Under the pieces are notes generated by a model. That model searched no databases. It was not told where the DNA came from and was given only the letters and a program-made list of their open reading frames with translations. Below are positions 47,872 through 57,722 of a stretch of DNA of 64,000 bases, piece after piece (the first letter of the stretch is position 1; each line of letters opens with the position of its first letter). Source of the DNA: Mycolicibacterium sp. HK-90 (GTDB lineage: Bacteria > Actinomycetota > Actinomycetes > Mycobacteriales > Mycobacteriaceae); contig NZ_CP129613.1 in assembly GCF_030486405.1 (NCBI RefSeq), positions 4,092,001 through 4,156,000 on the forward strand, in the 5' to 3' direction. The position numbers and the translations under genes were made by a program.

Positions 47872-50800
47872 GTCGAGATCCCCTGGTCCTGACCCCATCC
47901 CGCGGTCAGCGCGGCCAGTTCATCCGGCGACAGACCCGATGCGGACATCGGGGCGTGGTGCACATCCTCGGCGGTGGCGCCGGTGGACGCCGCGTCGATG
48001 GCCGCGGCCAACTCGGCCAGTACGGGGTGTTCGAACACCATGCGGGCGGTCATCGCCACCCCCGCATCCCTGGCCCGGGCCGCGAGTTGGACTGCCAGGA
48101 TGCTGTCGCCGCCCAGGGTGAAGAAGTCGTCGTAGCGACCGATCTCGTTGGCGCCCAGCAGATCCACCAGCATTGTCGCCAGCGCCTGCTCGGTTTCGGT
48201 GGCCGGCGGTTCGGACGGTGCACTGGCGGTGACCCGCGGGCGGGTGAGCGCGGCGGGGTCGATGCCGTCGACCACGGTGAGCACGGCACCGGCGAACTCC
48301 TCCGGCAGCGCGGCCCGCACGCCGTCCAGGAAGGTGGTGGCATCCTGCACTTGTGGGTCGAGCACGAGGTAGCCGGCCAGCGTCGTGGTGCCACGGGCCT
48401 CCCAATGCCGGGTGGCGGCGGCCGCCACCCCGTCGATCGCCTCCAGCGCGGCCTGCAGGCGGGGCTCCCCGCTGGTGATCGGCTCCAGCCGGCCGTCGGT
48501 GGTCCAGCGGCCCCGGTCCCCGGTGCGATACACCTGACCGTCCCCGAACGGGTTGGGCGCGAAGCGATCTGCGGCCACTCCGGTGGCGGCCCGGGCGGCG
48601 GTGTCCACCGCACCACCGGCGTAGTGGACGTCACCGGTGACACCGACGGCCACCGGCTGGCGCCATTCGTCGAGCACATACACGCGGGTGGCGCCCTCGG
48701 TCTGCGGCAGCCCGACTGGTGGTGCGGCCTTGCGACTCCAGTCGTCCACCAGCAGTTCGCGTTCGGCCGCGTCGACGACGGCGATGTCGCGCACCGTCTG
48801 GTCGGCATCGTCGGCGAACGCGCCGACGATGCGCTGCAGCCAACGCACGAGACGCTGCGCGGTAGCCGCTTCGTAGAGCTCGGTGCGGTAGATGACGGTG
48901 CCCCGATATCCGGCCCCGTCGCCGTTCTCGGCGAAGAAGTTCAGGGACAGGTCGGCATGGGCCACATCGAACGTGGGTTCCAGTGCGGTGAAGCGGGTTT
49001 CGCCGTCGGCGCCGCTGTCGATGACCTGCTCGGCAGGCAGATCCTCACGCACGTGCACCACCACACCGAACAGCGGGTTGCGGGCCAGCGACCGCACCGG
49101 GCTCACCGCATCGACGACACGGTCGAACGGCAGATCCTGATGCTTGTAGGCGGCCAGGGCCATGCTCCGCGCCCGGTTCAACACCTCGCGCAGCGTCGGA
49201 TTCCCGGACAGATCGTTGCGCAGCACCACGATGTTGATGAAGAACCCGATCAGCGCGTCGAGCTCGGGGGCGGTACGTCCGGCCACCGGGGTGCCGAGCG
49301 CGATGTCGGTGCCCTGCCCGGCCTTGTGCAGCGCGATCGCGACCGCGGCCTGCAGCACCATGAATTCGGTGACCCCGAGCTCACGGCAGAGTTCGACGAG
49401 CTTGGCCCGGACGGCCGGATCGATCGTGAAGTCGAGCGCCGTGCCCTCACCGGTCGGCACGGGCGGCCTCGGGAAGTCGGGCTGCAGGCCGTTCTCGACG
49501 TCCTGATCGCCCGACAGCCCGGCCAGTTGCCGTTTCCAGTATGTGCGTTGCTCCTCGACGCGCTCGTCGTCACCGGCGAGCACCTCGGCCTGCCAGGCCG
49601 CGAAGTCGGCGTACTGCACCGGCAGCGCCGCCCAGTCGGGGGCCTGTCCGGACCGGCGGGCGTGGTAAGCGGTGAGCAGATCGGTGAACAACACGGTGCC
49701 TGACCAGTGGTCGGCGGCGATGTGGTGCACCACCAGGGAGAGCACGTGTGAATCAGGCGTGGACAGCATCGCCGCCCGGACCGGCCACTCGTTCTCCAGG
49801 TCGAAGCAGTGGCGCCGCTCGGCATCGAGTTCACCGTGCACCCAGTCCTCGCCGTCACCGTCGGCGCGACGAACCGGAACCGGGGCGGCCGGATGTACGA
49901 CCTGGTATGGCACACCGTCGATCTCGCGGTAGGTGGTGCGCAGGATCTCGTGGCGGGCGACCACGTCGCCGACCGCGGCCGCCAGCGCGTCGGGATCGCA
50001 CGGGCCGGTCAGCCGCGCGGCGAACGGCACGTTGTTGACCGGGTTGGGTCCGTCGATGCGGAACTGGAACCACTGCCGCAGCTGCGCGGCCGACATCTGG
50101 GACGGGCCGTCGTGGGCGGTGGCGACGATCGCGGGCAGGCCCGCACCCGCTCCCGAGGCCTTCAGCTCGTCGACCCGGGCGGCCAGCCCGGCCACCGTGG
50201 CGTGCTCGAAGACATCGGCCACCCCCAGCTCGACACCGCAACGGGTCCGCACCGCGGCAACCAGTTTGGTGGCCAACAACGAGTGCCCACCCAGATCGAA
50301 GAAAGAATCGTCGGCGCCGACGCCGTCGCGCTCGAGCAATTCGCCGAACAACGCGACGATCTCGTGTTCGGTTTCGGTCTCGGGTGCGCGGAACTCGGTG
50401 GCCGAGCGGATCTCCGGCTCGGGCAGGGCCCGCCGGTCGATCTTGCCGTGCGCGGTGATCGGGATCTCGGCCAGCTCGACGAAGGCCGCCGGGATCATGT
50501 ACTCCGGCAGGGCCGCGGTCACCCTGGCCCGGATCCGGTCGATCTCGACCTGCTCGGCGCCCGCGGCGGGCGTGATGTAGGCGACGAGGCTCTTGCCCAG
50601 CGACGGCAGGTCGCTGACCACCACCACGGCCTGCCCCACCGACGGATCGACGGAGATGGCCGCGGAGACCTCACCGAGTTCGATCCGGAAGCCGCGGATC
50701 TTGACCTGCTCGTCGGCGCGGCCGACGAATTCGATGTCACCGTCGGCGTTGCGGCGGGCCAGGTCGCCGGACCGGTACATCCGCCCGCCGGGATTGAACG

Positions 50801-53336
50801 GGTCGGCCACGAACCGCTCGGCGGTCAGGCTGCGGCGATCGTGGTAGCCGTGTGCGACATGTGTTCCGCCGATGTAGATCTCGCCGATCACCCCGACCGG
50901 GACGGGCTGTAGCGCGTCGTCCAGCAGGTGGATCGTGGTGTTGATCTTCGGCGTGCCGATCGGCACGATCCGGGCGCCCTGCTTGCCCTCCACCTTGTAG
51001 CGGGTGCAGTTCAGCACCGTCTCGGTGGGGCCGTAGAAGTTGTGCAGCAGCGAGTCGAAGGTGGCGTGGAATTTGTCGGCGATCTCTCCGGGCAGGGCCT
51101 CGCCGCCGATCGGCACCCGCTGCAGGGTCCGCCATTCGTTGACACCCGGCAGCGACAGGAACAACCCGAGCAGCGACGGTACGAAGTGCATGGAGGTGAT
51201 GCCCTCGTTGCGCAGCAGTTCGGTGAGGTACCCGATGTCGCTGAGCCCACCCGGTTTCGGGATCACCAGGCGCGCACCGGCGGAGAGCATGCCGAAGATC
51301 TCGCCGATCGACACGTCGAAACTCTGCGAGGCGACCTGCAGCAGGCGTTCGTCGTTGGTGACCTGGTAGTCGCCGCCGAACCAGACGAAGTACTCCGCGA
51401 TCGGCCGGTGCGGGACCGGCACGCCCTTGGGCAGGCCGGTGGACCCCGAGGTGTAGATCAGGTACGCGGTGTTGTCGGGGTACAGCGGGCGAACCCGTTC
51501 GGTGTCGGTCGGGTCGGTCGCCGGGTAATCGTCCAGCCCGGTAACCGGCTCGCGCAGCACGATTTTCGGATCGGAGTCCGACAGGATGTAGGTGAGCCGG
51601 TCCTCGGGATAGGTCGGGTCGACCGGCAGGTACACGGCGCCGGCCTTGACGATGCCGAGCGCGGTGATGACGAGTTCCGGCGACTTCTCCAGCAGCACCG
51701 CCACCCGGTCTTCGGTGCCGATGCCCTGTTCGATCAGCCAGTGCGCCAACCGGTTCGCCGACTCGTTGAGCTCGCGGTAGCTGTAGTGGCGGCCCTCGTA
51801 GACCACGGCGGTGGCATCGGGGGTGCGGGCGGCCTGCTCCGAGACCAGCGCGGTCAATGTGGTGGCCGGGGTGTCGAACCGCTCACCGGCGGACACTTGG
51901 CGCATCCACTCGGCATCGTCGGCGGTGAACAAGTCGAGCCGCGACAGCGGCCGTTCGGGCTCGGCGAGGGCGCTGTCCAGCAGTACGGCGAAATGCCGCA
52001 GCATCTGTGCGGCCAGCTCGGCATCCATCACCTCGGTGAGATGCTCGGCCTCCACCACCGCGCCCGCCGCGTCCAGCTCGACCATGAAACCCAGTGGCAG
52101 CTGGGTGTGTTGGCCGCGCAGCTCGGCACGCTCAGACGTGATGCCCTCCGGGCAGAAGCCACCACCGTCGGGCTCGCGGAACCCGAAGCTCACCCGGGTC
52201 ATCCGCTCGGCACCGTGGCGCCGGTCCGGGTTGAGTTCGGCCACCACCCGGTCGAGGTTGACGCGCTGATGGGCGAAGGCGCCGATGGCGGTGTCGCGGG
52301 TGGCCGCGACCAGGTCCCGGAATCCGGCCGACCCCTGCGGGCGCAGCCGCATCGCCACCGTGTTGCCGTAGTAGCCGATGGTTTCGTCGGTGTCGCGGTT
52401 CAGGACCGGGGTGGCGACCAGGAAATCGTTGGTGTGGGTGTAGCGGTAGACAAGGGCGCCGAAGGCCGCCAACAGCACCATGTACGGCGTCGACCCGGTG
52501 TCGCGGGCCAACGCGGCCACCCGCTCGACGGTCTCGGCGGACAACCGCACCGTGCTGCGTTGGGACCGAAAACCGGTGGGCACCACCGATCCCGACGGTC
52601 CCGGCAACTCCAGTGGTTCCGGCGGATCGGCCAGCACCTCACGCCAGTACGCCAGATCGGCGTCGCCGTCACCGGCGTCCGACCTCGTCACTCGCGGTGT
52701 TTCGGGCAGCTGCGCTCCGGCATAGGCCCGGGTCAGGTCGGTGAAGAACACCCGCCATGACCCGTCGTCCCACGCGATGTGGTGGGCGACCAGCAGCATC
52801 ACATGCTCGGCAGGTCCGGTCTTGATCAACGTGATCCGCAACGGCGAGTCGGTGCTCAGGTCGAAGGCCGTGCCGAACTCGCGCTGGGCCAAGACCTCCA
52901 GCCGCAGCTTGCGAGCCCGCTCGGACTTGTCGGACAGGTCGTGGACCGCCCAACCCGGAGTCAGATCGTCGTGCACCGTCGCCGTCGGCTCGCCGTTCTC
53001 GTCGGCCTGGTACGTGGTGCGCAGGATCGGATGCCGCTGCACCACGGCATTCAGCGCGTCGTGCAACCGTTCGGGGTCGATCACCCCGCTGAGCCGATAG
53101 GACAGGGAGATGTTGAGCAGCACCCCGCTCGGGTCGAATCCCTGCACGAACCACATCCGGCGCTGCCCGTCCGACAGCACGGTGGGATCGACCGGTGTGC
53201 CCGCGCCGCCCGGGGCGGCCTGTCCCGAGTCCGGCCCCGAGGCCAGACCGCGCTCGGCAAGCCTGCGCCGCATCAGCTCCAGACGGGCGTCGGAGGTGCT
53301 GGGGGCTGCCGAATCGGCACTAACCATGTCAGTCAC
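47868..53336 (-). CDS. mbtE: Mycobactin NRPS MbtE (C-A-PCP-C-remnant A-PCP)
   Basis: The 1822-residue NRPS probably incorporates the first lysine-derived residue. Domains: condensation 1 (about 50-490; HHIAWDD from 185), adenylation (about 515-985; YTSGSTGLPKG from 628), carrier (Ser1019 in GGHS), condensation 2 (about 1095-1540; HHIAADH from 1204), a ~130-residue adenylation remnant (about 1560-1690, with YRTGD at 1603 but no phosphate loop), and carrier 2 (Ser1745 in GGDS). The GTG at 53336 is favoured by AAGGAAG upstream; an ATG at 53327 is possible. It overlaps mbtD by 8 nt. Confidence 0.93.
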   Translation of the reverse strand: MTDMVSADSAAPSTSDARLELMRRRLAERGLASGPDSGQAAPGGAGTPVDPTVLSDGQRRMWFVQGFDPSGVLLNISLSYRLSGVIDPERLHDALNAVVQRHPILRTTYQADENGEPTATVHDDLTPGWAVHDLSDKSERARKLRLEVLAQREFGTAFDLSTDSPLRITLIKTGPAEHVMLLVAHHIAWDDGSWRVFFTDLTRAYAGAQLPETPRVTRSDAGDGDADLAYWREVLADPPEPLELPGPSGSVVPTGFRSQRSTVRLSAETVERVAALARDTGSTPYMVLLAAFGALVYRYTHTNDFLVATPVLNRDTDETIGYYGNTVAMRLRPQGSAGFRDLVAATRDTAIGAFAHQRVNLDRVVAELNPDRRHGAERMTRVSFGFREPDGGGFCPEGITSERAELRGQHTQLPLGFMVELDAAGAVVEAEHLTEVMDAELAAQMLRHFAVLLDSALAEPERPLSRLDLFTADDAEWMRQVSAGERFDTPATTLTALVSEQAARTPDATAVVYEGRHYSYRELNESANRLAHWLIEQGIGTEDRVAVLLEKSPELVITALGIVKAGAVYLPVDPTYPEDRLTYILSDSDPKIVLREPVTGLDDYPATDPTDTERVRPLYPDNTAYLIYTSGSTGLPKGVPVPHRPIAEYFVWFGGDYQVTNDERLLQVASQSFDVSIGEIFGMLSAGARLVIPKPGGLSDIGYLTELLRNEGITSMHFVPSLLGLFLSLPGVNEWRTLQRVPIGGEALPGEIADKFHATFDSLLHNFYGPTETVLNCTRYKVEGKQGARIVPIGTPKINTTIHLLDDALQPVPVGVIGEIYIGGTHVAHGYHDRRSLTAERFVADPFNPGGRMYRSGDLARRNADGDIEFVGRADEQVKIRGFRIELGEVSAAISVDPSVGQAVVVVSDLPSLGKSLVAYITPAAGAEQVEIDRIRARVTAALPEYMIPAAFVELAEIPITAHGKIDRRALPEPEIRSATEFRAPETETEHEIVALFGELLERDGVGADDSFFDLGGHSLLATKLVAAVRTRCGVELGVADVFEHATVAGLAARVDELKASGAGAGLPAIVATAHDGPSQMSAAQLRQWFQFRIDGPNPVNNVPFAARLTGPCDPDALAAAVGDVVARHEILRTTYREIDGVPYQVVHPAAPVPVRRADGDGEDWVHGELDAERRHCFDLENEWPVRAAMLSTPDSHVLSLVVHHIAADHWSGTVLFTDLLTAYHARRSGQAPDWAALPVQYADFAAWQAEVLAGDDERVEEQRTYWKRQLAGLSGDQDVENGLQPDFPRPPVPTGEGTALDFTIDPAVRAKLVELCRELGVTEFMVLQAAVAIALHKAGQGTDIALGTPVAGRTAPELDALIGFFINIVVLRNDLSGNPTLREVLNRARSMALAAYKHQDLPFDRVVDAVSPVRSLARNPLFGVVVHVREDLPAEQVIDSGADGETRFTALEPTFDVAHADLSLNFFAENGDGAGYRGTVIYRTELYEAATAQRLVRWLQRIVGAFADDADQTVRDIAVVDAAERELLVDDWSRKAAPPVGLPQTEGATRVYVLDEWRQPVAVGVTGDVHYAGGAVDTAARAATGVAADRFAPNPFGDGQVYRTGDRGRWTTDGRLEPITSGEPRLQAALEAIDGVAAAATRHWEARGTTTLAGYLVLDPQVQDATTFLDGVRAALPEEFAGAVLTVVDGIDPAALTRPRVTASAPSEPPATETEQALATMLVDLLGANEIGRYDDFFTLGGDSILAVQLAARARDAGVAMTARMVFEHPVLAELAAAIDAASTGATAEDVHHAPMSASGLSPDELAALTAGWGQDQGIST

Positions 53337-56300
53337 GCGAAAATGCTTCCTTTTCGGGTCTTTCCAAATGCTCGATCAATTCGGTGGCGGTGGCGCCACC
53401 GAGGATGGTGGCCAGCGGCACTGATCGGCCCGTGGCCGTCTTGAGCTTCTTGCGCAGATCGATCGCCAACAGCGAGTCCACCCCGAGATCCAGCAGGGAC
53501 GCATCCAGGTCCAGTCCGGTCGTGTCGGCGAGTTTCAGGACCGAGCCGAGCGCGATCCGCATCGCGCCGGTGGCGTCGGCCGCCTGCGCGACGTCCGCCG
53601 TCGGTGCCGCTTCGATCTCAGTTGCCGGGGCACCACTGTCAGCGATGCCGAGGAACGTGCGCAGCCGGTCGGCATCGGCACTGAACACCAGTGGATCGGC
53701 CGGGTAGTCGCGCAGGCCGGCCTCCACCGCCAGGTCGGGCTCCATTGCCCGCAATCCGGACCGCTCGACCCGGCTCACCTCGGCCGAATCGATGATCCCG
53801 TCGCCGGGCCACAGACCCCACCGCACCGTCGTGCAATGGCGTCCCTCGGCGCGCAGCTGCCCGCCGAGTGTGTCCAGCAGTCGGTTGGCCGCCGCGTACG
53901 CGGCGTGCCCGTGTCCGCCCCACAGCCCGGATACCGAGGAGCACAACACGATCCGGGCGTCGGGCCGCAGTGGCCAGGCCGCCGTCAGGTTGCCCAGCCC
54001 ACCGATCTTGGCCGCGAACGTATCCCGTACGGTCGCGCCGGTGAGTTCCCCGCCGGGGGCGATGGTGGCGGACGCGGCCGCGTGGATCACCAGCGATGCC
54101 GGGCCGATCGCCAGCTCGGTGAGCGTCGCGGCAATCTGTGCCGGGTCGGTGAGATCGCAGCGCGGGGCCAAGATCTCGGTTCCGCGAGTGGCCAGTGCCG
54201 CGGCCTGCTCGTCGCTCAGTCCGCTGCGGCTGAGCAGCACGATGCGCCGGGCGCCCTGCTCGGCCAGGTGGCGGGCGTAGTGCAGGCCGACCGCCCCGGC
54301 TCCACCGGTGATGACCACCTCGTCGAAGACGCCCGATTCGGCGGTCCAGGTCCGAGCGTCGGAGGCGTCGTCGCGCATCCCCCGGCGCCATCCGGTCATG
54401 CCGGAGCCGTTGTCCCGCAACGCGATATCGTCTTCGTCGGCGAGCATCGCGGTGACGGCCGCGACGGCGGCGGCCGGGTCGAGGGACGCCAGGGGCAGAT
54501 CCAGGTGCCGGAAGGTCTGGTCCGGATGCTCGTAGCCCAGGCTGCGGTGCATCGCGGCCAGCGCAGCCGCCTCCGGCCGCGACCGCTCGGCGTCACCCAC
54601 CTGCTCGCCGCCGACGGTCACCAGCCACACGTCGCGGGTGTCCGGCGTGATCGCCCCGATGTACCCGAGCAATCCCTCGTCGACACCGCGGCTCACGACT
54701 TCTGCCGCGAGCACCGCGTCGAGGTTCTCGGAGACCGGCGCCACCACGATCAGCAGGTCGGCGTCGGCAGGCGTGACAGTCGCGGTGCCGGCGATCTCGT
54801 CGACGGCGCGACGCAGCGCCTCCGCCGGACCCTGCCCCGCTGCCAGATCGAGCACCGCAACCCGGCGCTGCCCGGCCGGAACGGGGCCGGCAGCCAGCGC
54901 CTCCCAGTGCTCCACCCCCACGGTCAGTCCGGCGACCGGCGGTAGTGGTTGCGGTGTCGCCCAGAGATGTTCGGCGCGCATCGGGGCGAACGGAAAATCG
55001 CGCAGCGACCTGTCGCCCTCATCGTGCAGGTCGTCCCAGCGGTAGCCGGGATCGGCCATCGCCACCGTGACGATGTTGGCGCTGAGCCGGTCGGTGAGGG
55101 GCTCATCGCGCCGGCCCGAGCCCACCATCACCATCGGGCCGCCCGCGAGGTCGGCCGCGTCATCGAGCAGATCCCCCATCGCGAATAGCAGCGCCGGATG
55201 CGCCGAGAGTTCGACGAAGATCCGGGCCCCGCGGCGGGCCGCCGTGTCGACCGCCCGGTCGAAGCGCACGGTGCTGCGCAGGTTGGCGTACCAGTAGTCG
55301 GCGAATCCGGTACCGGCCTCGACCACATCGGCGGTGGCGGAGCCGATGAACTGCACCGCCGATTCATCGAACTGTCCTGCCGGCAAGAGAGATTCGAGCT
55401 CGGCCCGGGCCGAGTCCAGGGCGGTGGTGTGCGCCGGGAACCACATCTCGATTTCCTTGGCGAACGATCCCCGCCCGGCCACCGCGGCCACGGCCGCCGC
55501 GACCGCATCGGTCTCCCCCGACACCGCGACCGAGGACCGCGAGTTCACCACCGACAGCTCCAACCAGCCCGGGGTCTCGGCGATCACCTTCGAGGCTTCT
55601 TCGGGCGTGATCCCGAGTACCGCGACGCGGTAGGGCCCGGTCAACCGGTCCAGCACGGTCGCGCGGGCGATCACCACGGCGACCGCCGCGGGCAGGCTGA
55701 TGCTGCCTGCCACGTAGGCGGCACCGATCTCGCCCAGACTGTGGCCGACGGTGATATCGGGCACCACCCCGCACGACTGCCAGACCCGGGCCAGCGCCAC
55801 ACCGTGGACGAATTGCGCGCCCTGGATCTGCACCTGGGAGAAATCGTTGGTGACCGCGCCCGAATCCGGTTCGGCCAGAAGGTAGTCCAGCGGGGACGCC
55901 GCACCGGCGGCCGCGAACTCCGCGGCGCATCGGTCGACCTCGGCGCGATAGGCCGGCAGTTGGCCGTAGGCCTGCACCCCCATCGACGGCCACTGGCTGC
56001 CCTGGCCGGGGAACACGAAGGCGATCCGGGCGCGCGAACCCGTCGCCGGCGCGCCGCCCTGAAGCCGCGTGACCAGTGGATGATCGGCCCCCTCGGCCAG
56101 CGCCCGCAGGCCCGATACGAGTTCTTCACGATCGGCGGCCCGGACCACCGCGCGGTGGCGGCGCAGGCGCCGGGTCGACCGCAACGTGGCGGCGACGTCG
56201 GCGGCGCTCACCCCGGGGCGGGGGTCCGCATAGCGCAGGATCGCCGCGGCATCGGCGCCGATCAGGTCCTCGGCGTGGGCACTGAGCAGGACGGGCGTGC

Positions 56301-56388
56301 GGGCATCGGGCAGGGCGTCGGCGGCGCACTCCGGAAGCGAATGGGTTTCGCACTCGGGAAGCACGATTCGCTCGCAAGCTTCGCTCAT
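53329..56388 (-). CDS. mbtD: Mycobactin polyketide synthase MbtD (AT-KR-ACP)
   Basis: The 1019-residue protein supplies acyltransferase, ketoreductase and carrier functions of the split PKS module. The AT has IAFVFPGQGSQWPSMG and active Ser217 in GHSLG; the KR has TGGAGAVG at 694-701; the ACP has Ser972 in LGVDS. The ketosynthase is on MbtC. The ATG at 56388 overlaps the mbtC stop (ATGA). The frame stays open to 57330, but that part is antisense-frame reading of mbtC. The module should build the beta-hydroxy acid unit of mycobactin. Confidence 0.94.
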   Translation of the reverse strand: MSEACERIVLPECETHSLPECAADALPDARTPVLLSAHAEDLIGADAAAILRYADPRPGVSAADVAATLRSTRRLRRHRAVVRAADREELVSGLRALAEGADHPLVTRLQGGAPATGSRARIAFVFPGQGSQWPSMGVQAYGQLPAYRAEVDRCAAEFAAAGAASPLDYLLAEPDSGAVTNDFSQVQIQGAQFVHGVALARVWQSCGVVPDITVGHSLGEIGAAYVAGSISLPAAVAVVIARATVLDRLTGPYRVAVLGITPEEASKVIAETPGWLELSVVNSRSSVAVSGETDAVAAAVAAVAGRGSFAKEIEMWFPAHTTALDSARAELESLLPAGQFDESAVQFIGSATADVVEAGTGFADYWYANLRSTVRFDRAVDTAARRGARIFVELSAHPALLFAMGDLLDDAADLAGGPMVMVGSGRRDEPLTDRLSANIVTVAMADPGYRWDDLHDEGDRSLRDFPFAPMRAEHLWATPQPLPPVAGLTVGVEHWEALAAGPVPAGQRRVAVLDLAAGQGPAEALRRAVDEIAGTATVTPADADLLIVVAPVSENLDAVLAAEVVSRGVDEGLLGYIGAITPDTRDVWLVTVGGEQVGDAERSRPEAAALAAMHRSLGYEHPDQTFRHLDLPLASLDPAAAVAAVTAMLADEDDIALRDNGSGMTGWRRGMRDDASDARTWTAESGVFDEVVITGGAGAVGLHYARHLAEQGARRIVLLSRSGLSDEQAAALATRGTEILAPRCDLTDPAQIAATLTELAIGPASLVIHAAASATIAPGGELTGATVRDTFAAKIGGLGNLTAAWPLRPDARIVLCSSVSGLWGGHGHAAYAAANRLLDTLGGQLRAEGRHCTTVRWGLWPGDGIIDSAEVSRVERSGLRAMEPDLAVEAGLRDYPADPLVFSADADRLRTFLGIADSGAPATEIEAAPTADVAQAADATGAMRIALGSVLKLADTTGLDLDASLLDLGVDSLLAIDLRKKLKTATGRSVPLATILGGATATELIEHLERPEKEAFSRD

Positions 56389-57722
56389 GCGGCGACCCCG
56401 GCGGTATCGGGAACCGCGACGATCGCATGCGCGTTGGTGCCGCTCATGCCGAAGGCCGAGACGGCGCCGATGCGCTCGCCGTTGACCGCGGGCCAGTGGG
56501 TGAGCTTGCCGGCCAGGCGCAATCCCTGGGCGTCCCAGTCGATCTCCCGGCTGACCTCGTCGACGTGCAGGGTGGCCGGAATCGACGCACGCTCGGCGGC
56601 GAGGATCACCTTGGCCAGGCCGAGCCCGCCTGCCGCGGCCTGCGAGTGCCCGATGTTGGACTTCACCGAGCCGAGCAGAGCACCCGCACCCGGCGCGGTG
56701 GCCCCGTATGTCTGTGCCAGCGACCGCAATTCGGTGCGGTCGCCGAGCCGCGTACCCGTGCCGTGCCCTTCGATCATGCCGACGTCCTCCGGGCGTACCC
56801 CGGCCTGCCGGATCGCCTTGGCGAACAGCCGTTGCTGGGCGGCGCCGCTCGGTGCGGTGAGGCCGGTGGTCCGGCCGTCCTGATTCACGGCGGTGGCGCG
56901 GACCTCGGCCAGGATGCGCCGACGGTCGCGTACGGCAGCGGATTTGCGCTGCAGCACGAACATCGCCGCACCCTCGGCCCACACCGTCCCGCTGGCGTGC
57001 GCGCTGTAGGGGCGGCAGTGCCCATCGTCGGACAGTGCGTGCTGTTTGGAGAATTCGACGAAGTAGCCAGGGGTGCCCATCACGCACACACCGCCGGTCA
57101 ACGCCATGTCGCAGTCCCCCGCCCGCACCGCGGACACGGCGGTGTGGAATGCGGTGAGCGCCGAAGAGCACGAGGTGTCGACGGTCAGTGCCGGGCCGCA
57201 CAGATCGAGCGTGTAAGCGATCCGCCCGGAGATGACGCCCAGCGACGTGCCGGTGATGAGATGACCGCTGTGGTGCGAGAACTCCGAGAGCGCCGGGCCG
57301 TACTCCAGGCCCGAGGCACCGACGTAGCAACCCACGTCATGTCCGGCCAGATCGTCGGGGTTGATTCCGCTGTTCTCCAGTGCGCGCCATGCGATTCGCA
57401 GGCCGACGCGCTGCTGGGGGTCCATGGCGACGGCCTCCCGCGGTGAGATTCCGAAGAAGGCGGGATCGAATGTGGCTGCGCTGGAGAGGAACCCACCGAG
57501 ATCGTGGATACGTTTGAACCCGTCGCGACGCGAGCCGTCGAGGAGCTCACGCACCGACCAGCCACGGTCGGCCGGAAACCGGCCCAGGGCTTCGCGCTGT
57601 TCGGCCAGCAGGGACCAGTACTCGTCGGAGGTGCCGATCCCGCCGGGAGCCTCCAGCGCCATCCCCACGATCACCACCGGATCGGCGGCGACGAATTCGG
57701 ATTGTGGCCCGCTAGAGCTCAT
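56385..57722 (-). CDS. mbtC: Mycobactin ketosynthase MbtC
   Basis: The 445-residue stand-alone ketosynthase performs the decarboxylative condensation of the PKS step. Active Cys185 is in VDTSCSSAL; the catalytic histidines are in EGHGTGTRLGD and NIGHSQAAAG. Length matches the KS-only MbtC. It overlaps mbtT by 11 nt and mbtD by 4 nt, so it should be made in stoichiometric coupling with MbtD. Confidence 0.95.
   Translation of the reverse strand: MSSSGPQSEFVAADPVVIVGMALEAPGGIGTSDEYWSLLAEQREALGRFPADRGWSVRELLDGSRRDGFKRIHDLGGFLSSAATFDPAFFGISPREAVAMDPQQRVGLRIAWRALENSGINPDDLAGHDVGCYVGASGLEYGPALSEFSHHSGHLITGTSLGVISGRIAYTLDLCGPALTVDTSCSSALTAFHTAVSAVRAGDCDMALTGGVCVMGTPGYFVEFSKQHALSDDGHCRPYSAHASGTVWAEGAAMFVLQRKSAAVRDRRRILAEVRATAVNQDGRTTGLTAPSGAAQQRLFAKAIRQAGVRPEDVGMIEGHGTGTRLGDRTELRSLAQTYGATAPGAGALLGSVKSNIGHSQAAAGGLGLAKVILAAERASIPATLHVDEVSREIDWDAQGLRLAGKLTHWPAVNGERIGAVSAFGMSGTNAHAIVAVPDTAGVAA

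Noticed and set aside
50928-52760. Long plus-strand frame opposite mbtE, and similar frames opposite mbtB, glyS and dnaG
   Set aside because: High GC at codon position 3 leaves the antisense frames open; the products are His/Arg/Gly-rich with no recognisable domains.
56389-57330. Extension of the mbtD frame through mbtC
   Set aside because: The translation is Arg-rich and low-complexity, whereas mbtC in the other frame has complete ketosynthase motifs.
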